64,000 nt of DNA from Proales similis (Eukaryota; Rotifera; Eurotatoria; Ploima; Proalidae). The notes under the pieces are model-generated. The model was not told where the DNA came from, made no database searches, and saw only the letters and a program-made list of their open reading frames with translations. Positions 1 to 12,596 of the stretch are shown in pieces. The stretch spans positions 62,001 through 126,000 of the forward strand of contig JAGVRJ010000007.1 in NCBI GenBank assembly GCA_019059635.1, in the 5' to 3' direction. Positions within the stretch are counted from its first letter, which is position 1. The number at the start of each line of letters is the position of its first letter. Made by a program: the position numbers and the translations under genes.

Positions 1-278
1 TAGTCTTTTGCCTACAAATGTTAAGTTTTTAAACGTTTGCCACTCAAATTAATAAGACAGAGCTGGCCCAATTTAATTATTTATTTTAAAATTTTCAGTA
101 TATTTCGAATTTGCGTTAGACTAAAATGAAAAGGATTGGTGAAATTGAATAGAAATAAGGGAATTAGAAATTGTTTATCGAGCTGGGGCCATACAAGGGA
201 CAAGTATAAAAATTCCAAAAATATCGAGAATAGAATTCATAGGAATTGAAGTTCCAAATTGAATCTGAGAAAAGCTGC

Positions 279-1227
<949 letters not shown>

Positions 1228-1439
1228 TCAGCGACCGAGATAGACGTAGATTTAATTAGAACGGCGTTGCTTATTCCGCCAATTCAGGGTATAAAATAGA
1301 TCGGGGGGAAAAGAGTGATCAAATTGAATTTATTGGGCATTTAATATTCGATCATTGAAGCTTATAAAAACTTGATGTAGAAGGCAATTTTTGATGCATG
1401 AGAAATAGAGCAACAAGCAAGCAAGAGATGAAATCGGCG

Positions 1440-2645
1440 CTACAGAGTGAGAACCTTATCGTTATCGCCATTCTCATGCTCGCTGCTGTCATTGTGAACA
1501 ATTTCTTCGTCGTCCTCGTCGTCATCCAGCTCATCGTCATCGCTGACTTCTCGTCTACTTGCCTGCATTTGATGAGCTGGGTTGACGAATGCCTCTTTTC
1601 GGAAAGACTGGTTGGTTTGAGAAGACGAAAAGGATGAGTCGACCGACGAAGGGGTTGATTTGTTGTTTCCCACAGCGGTCGAATTAGCTTTTGGTTGTTT
1701 AAACGAGCCACGCATGCTCTGCCGGGCGCTTTGAGATATTGTTGGCAAAGGACTCTTAAATCCGCCCCCATTTGGCCGTTGATTCAAATTGTAGCGTTGA
1801 TTTGTTGGTTTGACTGTAATTATCAGATTCGAGCTGTTTGCCACCATCATATCAGTTACTTGGTCTAGAGTCTTGCCCGCAACCTCAATGCCGTTCACTT
1901 CGATTACTTCGTCATTGACAGAGAGAAGGCCAGTGCTCTCTGCCAATCCCCCAGGCATCAGGCGTGAAATGAATATTCCAGGCACTTGTTCGACCCCGGT
2001 CGGAGTGACTCTCAAACTTCGCCCGTCACGAATATAGAAACCGAGCGGCTTGCTGGACTTGTGCTTGTGTAGGCGCACTCTTCGGTAGGTCTCCGGCAAA
2101 ATGTCAACATCAATGATGGCAGATACAGGCCTGAAATCTTCCGGATATGAAATGGAGAACGGCTTCTTGTCGTGCGATGTCATGTCCTTCAAGCTTTTAA
2201 TGTGTGACATGAAGCGATAGGAACTATTCGACCCGAAGCCTGACTGATTTGACGAGCCAAATCCGTTTGACATGTTGAGACTCGAGCTGAATCCACTCAC
2301 GTTGCCATCGTAGCATTCGCCTTTACGCAAAAGTATGAGGCGAAGCAGACCGACTGTGACCTGGAGTACTCTCCCCAAATTGTTGTCATTGTTTATTGGC
2401 AATAAATCTCCATCTTTATCGGTATAGAAGATGTTAAATTGAATTCCATTTAGGCCATGAAGGCGTTCCAGAAGCTGGTAGAGTTCTTCAAAGTGTTTGA
2501 TTGAACTTCGCTCGAGTCCGAAGCGACGAAACTCGGCATCATACTGAAATTTTCAACGTTTAGTTATTCAAGAATTTTAAAGTGAACGCAAACAAATGAA
2601 TTGGCCAACCTTGCTTTTTACTTCAATGACCATATTGGCGCTCAT
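1440..2645 (-). CDS. PAR6: PAR6 cell-polarity protein (PB1, semi-CRIB, PDZ)
   Basis: Two exons: 2610-2645 (MSANMVIEVKSK) and 1440-2543, joined in phase 0 over a 66-nt intron. The N-terminal PB1 domain (about residues 5-95) includes FGLERSSIKHFEELYQLL and DGDLLPINNDNN, the acidic OPCA-type segment that binds aPKC. A semi-CRIB follows (ISYPEDFRPVSAIID), then a PDZ domain with GFYIRDG, PGIFISRLMPGGLAESTGLL and DEVIEVNGIEV. The C-terminus is low complexity and very acidic. PAR6 links active Cdc42 to aPKC and PAR3 in apical and polarity complexes at the cell cortex. All three interaction modules are present and in the usual order. The start is the ATG directly before the PB1 strand; there is no upstream coding sequence. 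Identification is very secure. Confidence 0.96.
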
Positions 2646-3049
2646 ATCTTTTGGTTCATCACCTTTACTCTGTTTTGATTGATGTTCATTAAGACCGAGC
2701 ACTCGCCCTAAATTATTCGTGACTAATTTGATGTCCGCCCCAGTTCAGCAACATCGGAAATATTCTACCCAGTGTATTGTAATCATAATTGAACACAAAA
2801 TAAACTTGACGCCCCCTGAAGATTTCTTTTGATTGACTCTTGGCTCAATAACGCCGTGTATTCTGGCAGATAGCAACTTGGTTCAAGTGAAACGTTCAAT
2901 TACGTTTAAGAGCAAGGTTTAAACTGCTTGATTAACACGCTTTCTTGCTACTTTGATGCGAATTTATTCAAAAAGTAGAGAATTAAACGTCGAGTCAATT
3001 GTGCCGCATATAAGAAATAGAATTAAAGAGAAATAAGCATATTACAGAC
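2646..3049. other. Gap between PAR6 and GSKIP
   Basis: About 400 bp between the PAR6 start and the GSKIP stop. It must hold the PAR6 5' leader and promoter and the GSKIP 3' UTR. I see no further reading frame, repeat or RNA gene. Confidence 0.5.
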
Positions 3050-3445
3050 TTATGAAAGCTGATTTAGCCGCTGTGCGACAGAGTCGTTGAACGTTTGGAT
3101 GAATTTCGGGCTTATTTTGAGCATGAGTGCCTCAACAGTCTCGTATTTGTTTATCTCCTCAAGATTCTTTTGCTTGAGAGCCGCATCTATCGAATCGAAT
3201 TGATTGGCTACAATTATGTATCCACTACCAGTGAGCTCCACGCAATAGTCCTGACCCTCCAGGGTTCGTAGATTGATGTAGGCGATCGTCTCACTATTTG
3301 GTAGCTCTTCGGAAACAGAAGCAATCTGAACGCCGAACTGCAGCTCTTTGGCAACTCGAGTAGCTTCGTTTGTCAGTGAACGATCGAACTGCTCCTCATC
3401 TCCGTTTGAAACACAGCGTTCAAGCTCCGGCCTAGTGTCGCTCAT
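3050..3445 (-). CDS. GSKIP: GSK3-beta interaction protein (GSKIP)
   Basis: A 131-residue intronless reading frame, close to the usual length of the family. The DUF727/GSKIP fold is recognised by AYINLRTLEGQDYCVELTG, then the ANQFDSIDAAL segment, and ends in the GSK3-binding helix PKFIQTFNDSVAQRLNQL. That helix aligns with the end of the human protein, including the conserved F and QRL. In vertebrates GSKIP inhibits GSK3-beta and also anchors PKA. Here the GSK3-binding part is clear, while the N-terminal PKA-anchoring part is not obvious by eye. The ATG at 3445 lies 113 bp from the divergent TRAPPC8 start, so the two genes probably share a promoter. Confidence 0.88.
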   Translation of the reverse strand: MSDTRPELERCVSNGDEEQFDRSLTNEATRVAKELQFGVQIASVSEELPNSETIAYINLRTLEGQDYCVELTGSGYIIVANQFDSIDAALKQKNLEEINKYETVEALMLKISPKFIQTFNDSVAQRLNQLS

Positions 3446-3558
3446 TTTCGCTTAATTTTAAAGTAAAAATGTAAGATTTATTTGCGAGCGCGATATTTAT
3501 ACGCGATATGGTGCTTGCAGCGCGCATATTCGCGGTGTCTCTGATCATCGCTACTTAG
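3446..3558. promoter_or_regulatory. Putative bidirectional promoter, GSKIP / TRAPPC8
   Basis: Only 113 bp separate the two divergent start codons (3445 on -, 3559 on +). Both 5' leaders and both core promoters must fit in this space or overlap the coding exons. I see no clear TATA box. This is inferred from layout alone. Confidence 0.5.
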
Positions 3559-6500
3559 ATGGCTGAACGTCGCAAGAGCGAAGTTGAATTCATTCAGGAC
3601 GTGTTCTGTGCTCAGGTGGCCCTCGCCTGCAGCTATGACGCCGAGAGTGTATGCCGAAAGAATGCGCTCACATTTGCCGAGCTTGTGCAGCCATTTAGCA
3701 GACACAAAGGAGAGCTGAAAATCGCCGAGCCAAGTGGAAGCTTGATCACCCTAAAGAACTTTCGTGTTGATTTCAAGGATGTGAACGCTACCCCGCCAAC
3801 GCCGTTAGTGTGCAAAAAAATGCTCAACGAGGCGGTCGGTTCTTATACTGATTACTTGGTCGAAAAGAAATTCGTCAGTGGAAAGTATGAGTTCACTGCT
3901 AACGGTAACCTGCCCTCAACGACAAACTTGGCTTCTAATTTAATCCAATTGCCTCAAGTCAATACGCCATGGTTCGAATCTTGGCGCGAGTGCTTCTTCA
4001 AAGTATCAGGAGCCAATGAGCATGAGTTTCTCAAACATTTTGTTGCATGTAAATATTGAAGCCGATTCGCAGCGTGTGTGTTCATGTTGGCATTATGAAC
4101 ATTCTAGGCGTATTCGTTGTTTCTACAGGCCATCTCGACCCGCTTGATCAGTTTATGAAGCTGATTGATCAAGTGCAGCAGCCCAACACCAACAGCACTG
4201 TGGCCAAGTGGATTTTTCCTCATTTTCAAAATGTTTACAAATACTTTGTGCTGCTTCACGATGCGCAGGAAGGCGAGATTTCAAAGTAAACAACCAACCC
4301 TGCTTTCAAATCAAAACTGAAACTAACTTTTAATAGAGCTCAGCACATCTACGAGGGGATTAAAGCGGCCTTTGGAGCTTCAAACTGCCATTTGCTACAG
4401 ATAAACTCAAGAGAACCCGATACCCAGTCTGGCTCTAACGAACTGGATCCTTGGCTTCAATACTGCAAATTCAACGAATTATTAACTAATGCCGATCCAG
4501 TCACCTTGGCTGAAGAATTATTAAAGCCGGTCGAGAATCAAGAGGAAAATAATCATCCGCTGGCAAAGAAACAAGATTCTCTAGAAGCCGATGGGCCTGA
4601 AAAGAGGCCAGTTCGACATGGTGCTTGTCTGGCTGTAAGCGACCATGAGAGGATTAAGACATTTGTGGACGAGTTCCTTGAGAGAGGATTAATACCTTAT
4701 GCCGAGCGAGCTATAAGGATTCTTAACGAGCAGATTCAATCGAAAAAAAGCATTTTAAAGTCGTTTGGAATTCCACGTCGCATATTTGGCTCATCGTCAA
4801 GCAGTGCAAGCGCCAAGTCAACAAACAGCAGCCCATCGATAAGTAGCTCTTCGATGCAGCCATCGGGAGCAGCTAATGGAGGTCTAACGATCACTAGTAA
4901 CTTTGTTAACGCCAATGATGAACTTCAGAATAGACGACTGGGAGATCTCGCATTTTTCTTTCGAATGTATGAGCTGGCTTACAACAACTATTACACTGCT
5001 AAAAAAGAATTTAGCGGGCAAATGAACGGCTCGTCGCCAAATTCAGATCAGCAGCTTCTGGCGAGTTTTTATATGGCCGGAGCCTTAGAAATGGCAACTG
5101 TGTCCAGCTTCATGCAAGCGTATGCTGGTGAACATGGAATTAGTTCAAGCATTTCGACCTCTAGCCTGGCAAGTCTCACCGGCTCTTCGAAGAACTTCCA
5201 GTCGCAATATATTGAAGACGCCATTCAGATCTACGCTAATATGTGCAAAAGCATTTACTTTGCGACTCGTGCCACTTTGTTAAGCACTGAAACGCTTCGT
5301 AAGAGTGGCCAGTTCGTGAAAACTGCACAACAGTTCGTCAATCTTTACGGCGATGAGCCAGATGTGAGGGGTGCCTTATTTCTAGAACAGGCAGCTTTAT
5401 GCTACCTGGTACAAGCTCAGCCTTGGCTTCGGAAATACGCGTTCTTCATGTCTTTGGCCGGTCACAAATACAACAAAGCAGGCCATCGGCAGCATGCAAT
5501 GCGTGTCTATCAGCATGTGCTTGCAATTTATAACGGCAAAGGATGGATGAGGATAGAGGATTACATAAATTTCGTCATGAGCCGCCTTGAGTTCAATGCA
5601 AGAAGAATCCCCGAAGCGTTGGTGCACATTCAAAGTGCGATGCAAAAACGATTAAAATGGAAACCTGGCCAAGACGACCTGCTTAAAGATCTGTCCATAC
5701 ATCCTAAATTTGAGCAGAGTGTGCTTAAAGACTATATAGTGTATTCGAACAGTCTCAAAAAGAATGGAGGCGAGAATAGTTTGTCAACAATACCGTTTGT
5801 CCGAATTTTGAATGAATCAGTGAGTGTGAATTTGACGCCCTCGGTTGAGCCGAAAATCGGCCGCAAAGTGATAAACGAAGACACTTTGGGCAATTGGACA
5901 ACTCACATGGAAGCGCGTCATCTGTTTTGGTTGCGAGCCGAAGAAATGCTTTACACCAGTGCATTTAAGAGTCAAGTGCCCGTTCTTTTCAAGCCTTATG
6001 TACAAATTCACCAAGACGACTCAGATAATCGCCAAATGCCCAAGCTCCCTCAAAATGAATGGGCGCTCTTAGAATTTGAAATCCAGAATACATCCAAGAT
6101 TGCGCTGATTTTGAGTTCAATTGAGCTGCTCTGGAAGTATGACGAGACTTCAAGCGATGGACAACAAGAAGCGATCGGAAATGAGGAGCATGAAGCAGAT
6201 AAACTGGACATTCTTGAGTGCAAAAAACAAGAAAAAGTTAACTTGGCATCCTCTGAACGTCGTCGACTGGAACTTTGGTTTAGAGCCAAACGAGCTCATG
6301 GGCATCTTCATCTGCTTGGAATCAAGTTCTCTCTAGAACTGGATGTTGACTTGAACTCTACCTCGCAGCGAACAATCATTTTTGGCAAACAGTTATTTCA
6401 GGTCCAAGGTGCAAGACTCAACAACAATCAGCAAGCAATGAGATCAGTGATATATGACATTGATAACAGGCTCAATCTAAAGCTTATTGAGGCCACTGCT

Positions 6501-8224
6501 CTGATGTGTGTTGAGCTCAGCGATTTACCAAGAAGCCTGATTTGTAACGAACTTGTTTCTCTGCGGCTTTATCTTATAAATCAAAGTGACAAATGCAAAA
6601 TCGGAAATGTGAGATGCGCCATGAACTCCCAAATTCAACAGTTCGTTTTAATTCCGAAAGGAGCCAAATCGAATTGGGTCGACTCAAGAGAAATCGAAAA
6701 GAGCGAGTTTAAATGGAGTCAACGTGACAAACGGCCCGAGAAAATTTTAAAATTTGACTTTACAGCTGATCCGATCGAAGCAGCACCGGAGCCTCTTTCG
6801 TTCCTACTTGAACTAGACGAGTTGGAAATCGAGCCAAAAACGCATCAAGAAGTTGATTTCTGGCTTCGTGCTCCGTCAACACCCGGGCAGCATAAATTCC
6901 AGATAATGATACTCTATGAAGATGTCAGCTCTCCTTACTCGTCTCGAAACGATCCAAACTTCAAGCGCACGGCTAACTCCCACCACCACATCAGGTACCT
7001 TTCTTAGGTTTTCATCTTTATCAAGAACTTAACCCGAAATTAATCAGGTATCGAACCCTGCGCTACGAGTTTTCAATTTTTACTCGCAAATGCTTGACTC
7101 TTTCAAAGCAAAGAGACAGTTCGAATCACATCGTCAACTTGGAGATCAGAAATGCATGTGCAGAAGTAAGAGTTTAATGCAAACCTTCAAATATAGTAAG
7201 AATTTAATAGAGAACTAAACCCCAAAAGACCAGCTTTGAAATATTGGAGAATATTAGCATTAGCGATTCAGTGTGTATGGAGCCAATTAAGTCTGCAAGA
7301 ACGCTCAAGCTCGGATCGAACAATACCAAACCAGCTGTGAAAGTTGACCGAACTGCATCACTTTGCTACAAACAAACTTCGGTCGACAATGGAAAAATTA
7401 ATATACTGAGAAGTTCGCTCTGCGATAACAAGAACAGAGACAAATCGCTGCCAAATGCGAACATCCTGTTGAGTTTTCTTCGCGCAGAACTTGATGCATT
7501 TCTTGTTAAGCAACCGATTGATTTGAGCTTAAATTGGCAATGTCTGCTTTGGAAGGTGAGCTGTTTATATTCTCAATTGAGTGAATTTGAAGACTCTGAC
7601 ACTCAACAGGCTTCTAATGAGTCGGATAGAAGAGAGAGGTATGGACTTCAGTCGTTGAATATTAACGATGTTCTGTCCGATGGCAATTATCCACGAATGC
7701 ATTTTAAAAACCTTATAAAATGTCAAATCAAAGGACTCAAGCAGCTTAAGCACAATTTTAAAGAGCATCCAATCTGTGATGTTTCTCTATCGGTTGAAGT
7801 TGAAAACCAATCTGTGAGCGATGCGATTGATGTGCTAGTTTGGGCCGGTGACTTCCAGACAGGCTCAAAACGCGATTACCTATGGACCGGTCAAACTCAA
7901 ACCTATTTGACTCTAAAAGCGAATGAGCGCAAAGAAGTAAAGCAGGTCTTGTCGGTGCTCAAGTCAGGAGTATTTGAAGTAGGACGAATGAACGAAGAGC
8001 AGGCGCTCAAGCTCAGCCTAATGGATGCTTCGTTGCCTAATACGGCTTCCAACGCACAGCAAGGTCTATTCGAAAAACCACGCACTGAACTTGAAGAACT
8101 GGTCGGTATAATATCAATCTATGGGAAGAAATCGACAGAAAGTGAATACGAACTTTTAAAACGACTCGATCCATTTACCGTAATTGTGTACGATTTAACG
8201 CCAAGTGTTGACACAAAGCCATAA
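3559..8224 (+). CDS. TRAPPC8: TRAPP III subunit TRAPPC8 (Trs85 homologue)
   Basis: Five exons, with all junctions in phase: 3559-4048, 4129-4285, 4337-6994, 7048-7165 and 7229-8224. Landmark segments shared with vertebrate TRAPPC8 occur in order: LTFAELVQPFSRHKGE, TPWFESWRECFF with HEFLKHFVAC, the KYFVLLHDAQ segment, LLQINSRE, HGACLAVSDHERIKTFVDEF, LAYNNYYTAKKEF, RKYAFFMSLAGHKYNKAGH, YNGKGWMRIEDYINF, and IQGARLNN-type and beta-sandwich segments near the C-terminus ending at TVIVYDL. TRAPPC8 is the metazoan TRAPP III subunit that directs the Rab1 exchange factor to autophagy and ER-Golgi traffic. A serine-rich insert (about 4790-4870) and an Asn-rich stretch are local expansions. The start is the first ATG, 113 bp from GSKIP. 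The gene is complete and well supported. Confidence 0.95.
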
Positions 8225-8328
8225 AGTCAAGTTTTTATTTCTCTGATTTGCAAATTCGCTTTTGGGTTTTCTATTATTATATTATTTTCTCGTATTTTTT
8301 ATTTTAATCGATTTGAAGAAGCAAGACG

Positions 8329-8334
8329 AATAAA
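8329..8334 (+). terminator. Poly(A) signal of TRAPPC8
   Basis: AATAAA lies 105 nt after the TRAPPC8 stop and 27 nt before the stop of the convergent aminopeptidase gene III. The two 3' ends therefore meet tail to tail in very little space. Confidence 0.6.
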
Positions 8335-8360
8335 AGTGGAGAGCGAATTTGCAACCGGCT

Positions 8361-11300
8361 CTAAGCATTAGTCAAAAAGTTGATTACTGGCTTTGAATTT
8401 TTCTCCATCCATCTGACATTTGTCTTGACGACTTCTTGCACTTCTTCAAATGCTTCGTTCGCAATGCCCAAGTTAGGATGGTTCCGTTTAAATTCTTGCA
8501 GCTTTTTCAAATAGAAATTTGTATTAAGTTCCACGAATACTCGATTGACCAGATTCGGCAAAGTGAATGACACATCGCCGTAGCTAAAACAGACACAATA
8601 AAAACCAATCAAATAAAAATTTCAATTGTCAATCTTACACAGAGAAAAGATCATCCCATTTTTCATCGACGTAATCAAAAGCTATGCGACGACCGACCAC
8701 ATTCATTGCAATATCACCTATCAAGGTTGTGCGATCTTGACTCCTGACTATACCCGAGTCTTCAGATGCTCCCAAAAGACTTTATGTAGATTAGGATTAA
8801 AATTACAGAGAAAGCATTACTGAGAAGGTTTTACATCTTAAAAAGATTGTAGTTTGATGTACGAGCTAATGCGCGGATTATTCGAAATTTCTCAGTATAA
8901 GAGCTCAAGGAAAGGGAAAGATCGAACATGTCAAGCCACTGTTGGTCGTCTCCATTAACAACAACCGTATTATAGACAATTGTTCTGAAATTACTAGGGA
9001 TCCTTTACTCAACCGTTAAAAAACCATTCTTTTTTTATGATGAAAGCCAAGATTCTTACTCCACGTCATTGTTGATCCAATTATTGTAATACTCTCTAGC
9101 TTTTGAAACGCAGTCTGGATCAGCATACAAACACATAACTTGAAGTGCTTTCAGTTGCAAAGTACTAAAAATCAAATAAACTTTCTTGAGAGAACTTGAT
9201 GTAAGAAGCGTCTGAAATCAATTTTTACATCTCATTAGCGTCTTGGAGATCCTCTCGCCATAAATATTTGTCATAAGTGGGTTTAATAAGTTTCTTGTAG
9301 AATTTCTTGTACATCTCATAAGGCTCAAAGTCATTTTCAAGCATTTTGCCAATAAAATCTATGCCGTAGAATGCCGAAGTAAATACGAGCGGGTCTGTCT
9401 CCTTTGACAAGTAGCTGATCATTCGCAGAAAGAAGAGCTGCTCGATGTACTCGGCGCGGCCGAGGTTGAAGGCGTCGTCGATGAGCTGCGCTCGTGAGAC
9501 GCTGTCGATGAGCGTGTGGTCGTTCTGGAGCTGGTCGATCAGCAGCTGCCAGTTTGCGGCATCATAGTTGACACGGTACCAGCCAACATGCTTCACGTTG
9601 GCCACGATCCATGAGTTGGCTCCTGTGCCCTCGGGCAGCTTGACAACCACTGGAGTATCGGACATGTTGAGATTTTGAAGTCGGAGGGGCGAGACTGAGC
9701 TCGGTCACTTACAGTTGGGCTGGTCGGCGCGCAGCCAGTCGGGCCGCTTCTCGAACGAAAAGTCGGCCTGCTCGCTGGTTGTGAAGGTGAAGGGCACGTA
9801 CCACTTGGCAGCCTCGTAGGCCGGGCTGTTCTGGGCCTCGTTCTGTGGGTTGAGCAGGAACCAGCGCTGGGTGACGTTGAGCTGGGAGCCGCTGCGCGCC
9901 ACGGTCACCACCGGGTAGCCCATCTGCAGGGTCCACGTGTCCATGATGGTCTTGACGCTGAGCTCGCGAGCCAGAGTGCCGTCGCTGTGGGCCTGTTCGG
10001 TCAGGGCTGCCCACAAGTCGTCCTGCTCGGCGTTGGCATACTGGTACTTGCGCAGGTAATTCTTGTCGAGCCCATATTAGTTCTCTTGTTTAGTCATGTG
10101 GTCTGGTGTTGTGGTACTTACCGATACTCCACTCCTAAATGTTGGTTCTGTTAGGAAGGCATTCATCATTCGTATAACACTTGAACCTTTCGAGTAAGAT
10201 ATGCCATCGAAAAGGGATCCAATCTCGTCCGGATTATTGACTTCCACGCTGATTGGATGACTTGATTCGTAACTGTCTTTTACCATCGTGCTTATTACTT
10301 CAACCGGGAAATAGTCAAGCTAGAAGATTTTTTAGAGGATTTCGTCACAGATTTTTCAATCTTTTACATCTCTCCATTCTGGATGTGTGTGATTGTATCC
10401 AAGGTACTCAATCCAAGAAGCAAATCCCTCGTTGAGCCAAAGGTCGTTCCACCACTTCATTGTGACCAGATTTCCAAACTAATCAAGAATCGACTTAACC
10501 AATGTATGCCGCTTTGTGTTATTTCCTTCATTACCCATTGGTGAGCAAGCTCATGAGACACAACCTGCGATATTCTCCGTTTGTTTGCGATTGTGTCTCG
10601 TTTCGGATCGTAGAGCAGATTGCTCTCACGGTAAGTTATAATACCCCAATTTTCCATGGCCTTTTGATTAAGCAACTTTTAAGTTGAAATAAAAAGAACA
10701 AAATAGACTTTTTTTCTTTCATACTCCGGAATTAAAGTCAGGAATTGCAATTTGCGCTTTCAAAAATGTTTACTACAAATTCAGCAATCATTAAAGCATC
10801 GAGTAAACCTACTTGATTTGGCCAGCGGATACTCAACATCAAAATAGTCTGAATAAAAATCCAAGATATGAGCCGCTTCTTCCAAAGCAAAACTTCCTTC
10901 ATTGTTTTTTATAGCTTCGGGCCGGGCGGCGACTTCAACGGTGATGTTTTTGCTCGATTGAATTTCAACAGAGTCGAAATCACAAATCACGTAGGCCATC
11001 AAATAAGTAGACATGGGCACTGTTTCGTCAAAGAAATCTGTCACCCAATTCGGATCACTTGAACATTTGGTTCTTATTACGGTGTTTGGTAAACAGAGAA
11101 GCAAACAAAAAGTATTACTCAGCTGATGGCTCTTCTCTTTTCAGTGGATTGTTTGAAAACGTCTGGAGATTGGCGGGTCGCTTAATTGCCAGCTCGAACT
11201 TGGCCTTCATCGCGGGCTCGTCGAAGCAAGGAAATGCTCGTCTAGCGTACGTTGGTTCAAATTTGGTGGTCGCCAAACTTGTTTATTCAATAAAGGTTTA

Positions 11301-12163
11301 TGTTTGCACAAGAAATGTTATTTCTTCCATCTGCGCTTACTAAGATCGTTCATTTTGCGAATTGATATAAGAACTGCGATAGAACCCGTAAAGCTTGTCC
11401 AGAATGACTCCATTGAAACTGACTTGAAGTGTGTAAAAAGCACCTTGGGTGCAAGCCTTGCTCATTTGCACCGTTACAAAATTAGTCACTGGGTCGTAAT
11501 CGTGATTGCCTTCAATTTCAATATCAGGATCATTTTCTGAGCTTATTTTCATCGAGGTTAACTCCAGCTCTTTTTGATGGAACACAATTTTGTCTGTCGG
11601 CTCAACACATTCAAAGCCAAGATCAATAGTCCCCTCAAATGTGTTATTTTTGGCTCCCCAAAATGGCCCGATATAAGGTTGGAAAAACAATGAATAGCGG
11701 AAAGGCCTAAGATTAGTTGGCAATCTATAATTCACTCCCGGAACTTGACACGCGTGCTTTATAAGTATCGAATATTTGCAGCAACTCTATGACTCTTTAC
11801 CTTGAGTGGCTCCAGACGGACCCTGGCTACTATATGAAGTGGCTGGGCAGCTCGCCTCCCAATCTTAGTTGGTTATAATTTGTTCAGCATTTTTTTAAAG
11901 CTGGTTATAAATTTACTTGAAAAAGTTCCCGGCCGTTCACAAGCAAATTGAGGACAGCGTTCGTCCAAGTCAACTTCAGTCTGTGAGCAGCTCTTACCGA
12001 AATAAGTAGCCAATATTGCGATAATAAACAGCAGCACCACGCCTGAAATTATGAGTATGAGCCGATGGCGAAGGGCTAGCTGCTTAACACGGTAGAGTTT
12101 GTTTTTTGTCCAAGACTCATCTTCTGATTCGAATTCTAACATTCCAGCATTACTGCGCTCCAT
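8361..12163 (-). CDS. M1 aminopeptidase gene III: membrane-anchored, single unit (unit 5)
   Basis: A multi-exon type II membrane aminopeptidase of the APN/M1 class, which removes N-terminal residues from peptides at the cell surface. Exon 1 (ATG at 12163) encodes a short cytoplasmic part and one anchor helix ([21 protein letters not shown]). A short Cys-containing stalk leads to [12 protein letters not shown], the start of the M1 fold. The catalytic part has the GAMEN motif (split by an intron near 10660-10733), HELAHQW at 10535-10555, the second zinc Glu in WLNEGF and the SYSKGSS segment with the catalytic Tyr. The ERAP1-like C-terminal helical domain ends in [14 protein letters not shown] with stop at 8361. 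Introns are about 55-60 nt. The anchor resembles that of gene I, while the catalytic unit belongs with units 2 and 4. A 787-bp tract (9385-10171) is nearly identical to gene II. Confidence 0.9.
9385..10171 (-). repeat. Homogenised tract, type-2 unit, copy in unit 5
   Basis: These 787 bp are collinear, without indels, with 13688-14474; I count about six differences by eye. The sub-segment 9445-10121 also matches 21598-22273. The tract covers exons from FRSGVS through the domain III/IV boundary, with their introns. It is GC-rich: 40 of 60 bases at 9841-9900, against 18 of 60 in the adjoining exon at 9301-9360. Confidence 0.92.
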
Positions 12164-12596
12164 TTTCTAGAAATGTCTTAACATTGAAGAGAAAACAAAA
12201 AGATCCTTAATACAAGATAAGCTCTTTTAATGCTCTCAAGTTGAGCCTTCAAACTCAGATAACTTCGTCAACAAGAAATGGCTCAGTTAATTAATTCGGC
12301 CGAAGACCCGAAACTGAAAGAGAGATTCTTTTCTTTCGGATAAAATTTTGAGCCACTCAGACAGAAGCAACTGTGCGAGCAAAATGCGTTATATTCAAAC
12401 TTATGTTTGACAATAAAAGTAACTAGTTTCTAAAAAGGTCTCGATAAGAAAACGCAAGATAAAGGTGTTGAGAGCACACAGGGCCCAGCATTCTCTATTT
12501 CAACCTTACTCAATTTTTTAAGACATGCCCATTCCCCTCGTAAGCCAGTGATTATTTCCAATGCAAAGTATATTTCTTCACTTTTGAACAGACTTT
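12164..12596. other. Gap between aminopeptidase genes II and III
   Basis: 433 bp between the gene II stop (12597) and the gene III start (12163). It should hold the gene II 3' UTR and the gene III promoter. No reading frame, repeat or clear core motif is seen. Confidence 0.5.

Noticed and set aside
9225-9665. Frames beginning [14 protein letters not shown] in three aminopeptidase units, as separate starts
   Set aside because: The apparent Met lies in intron sequence. Splicing at CTCCAG/TGGTTGTC joins the preceding exon (ADQPN) in frame as LVVKLPEGT.
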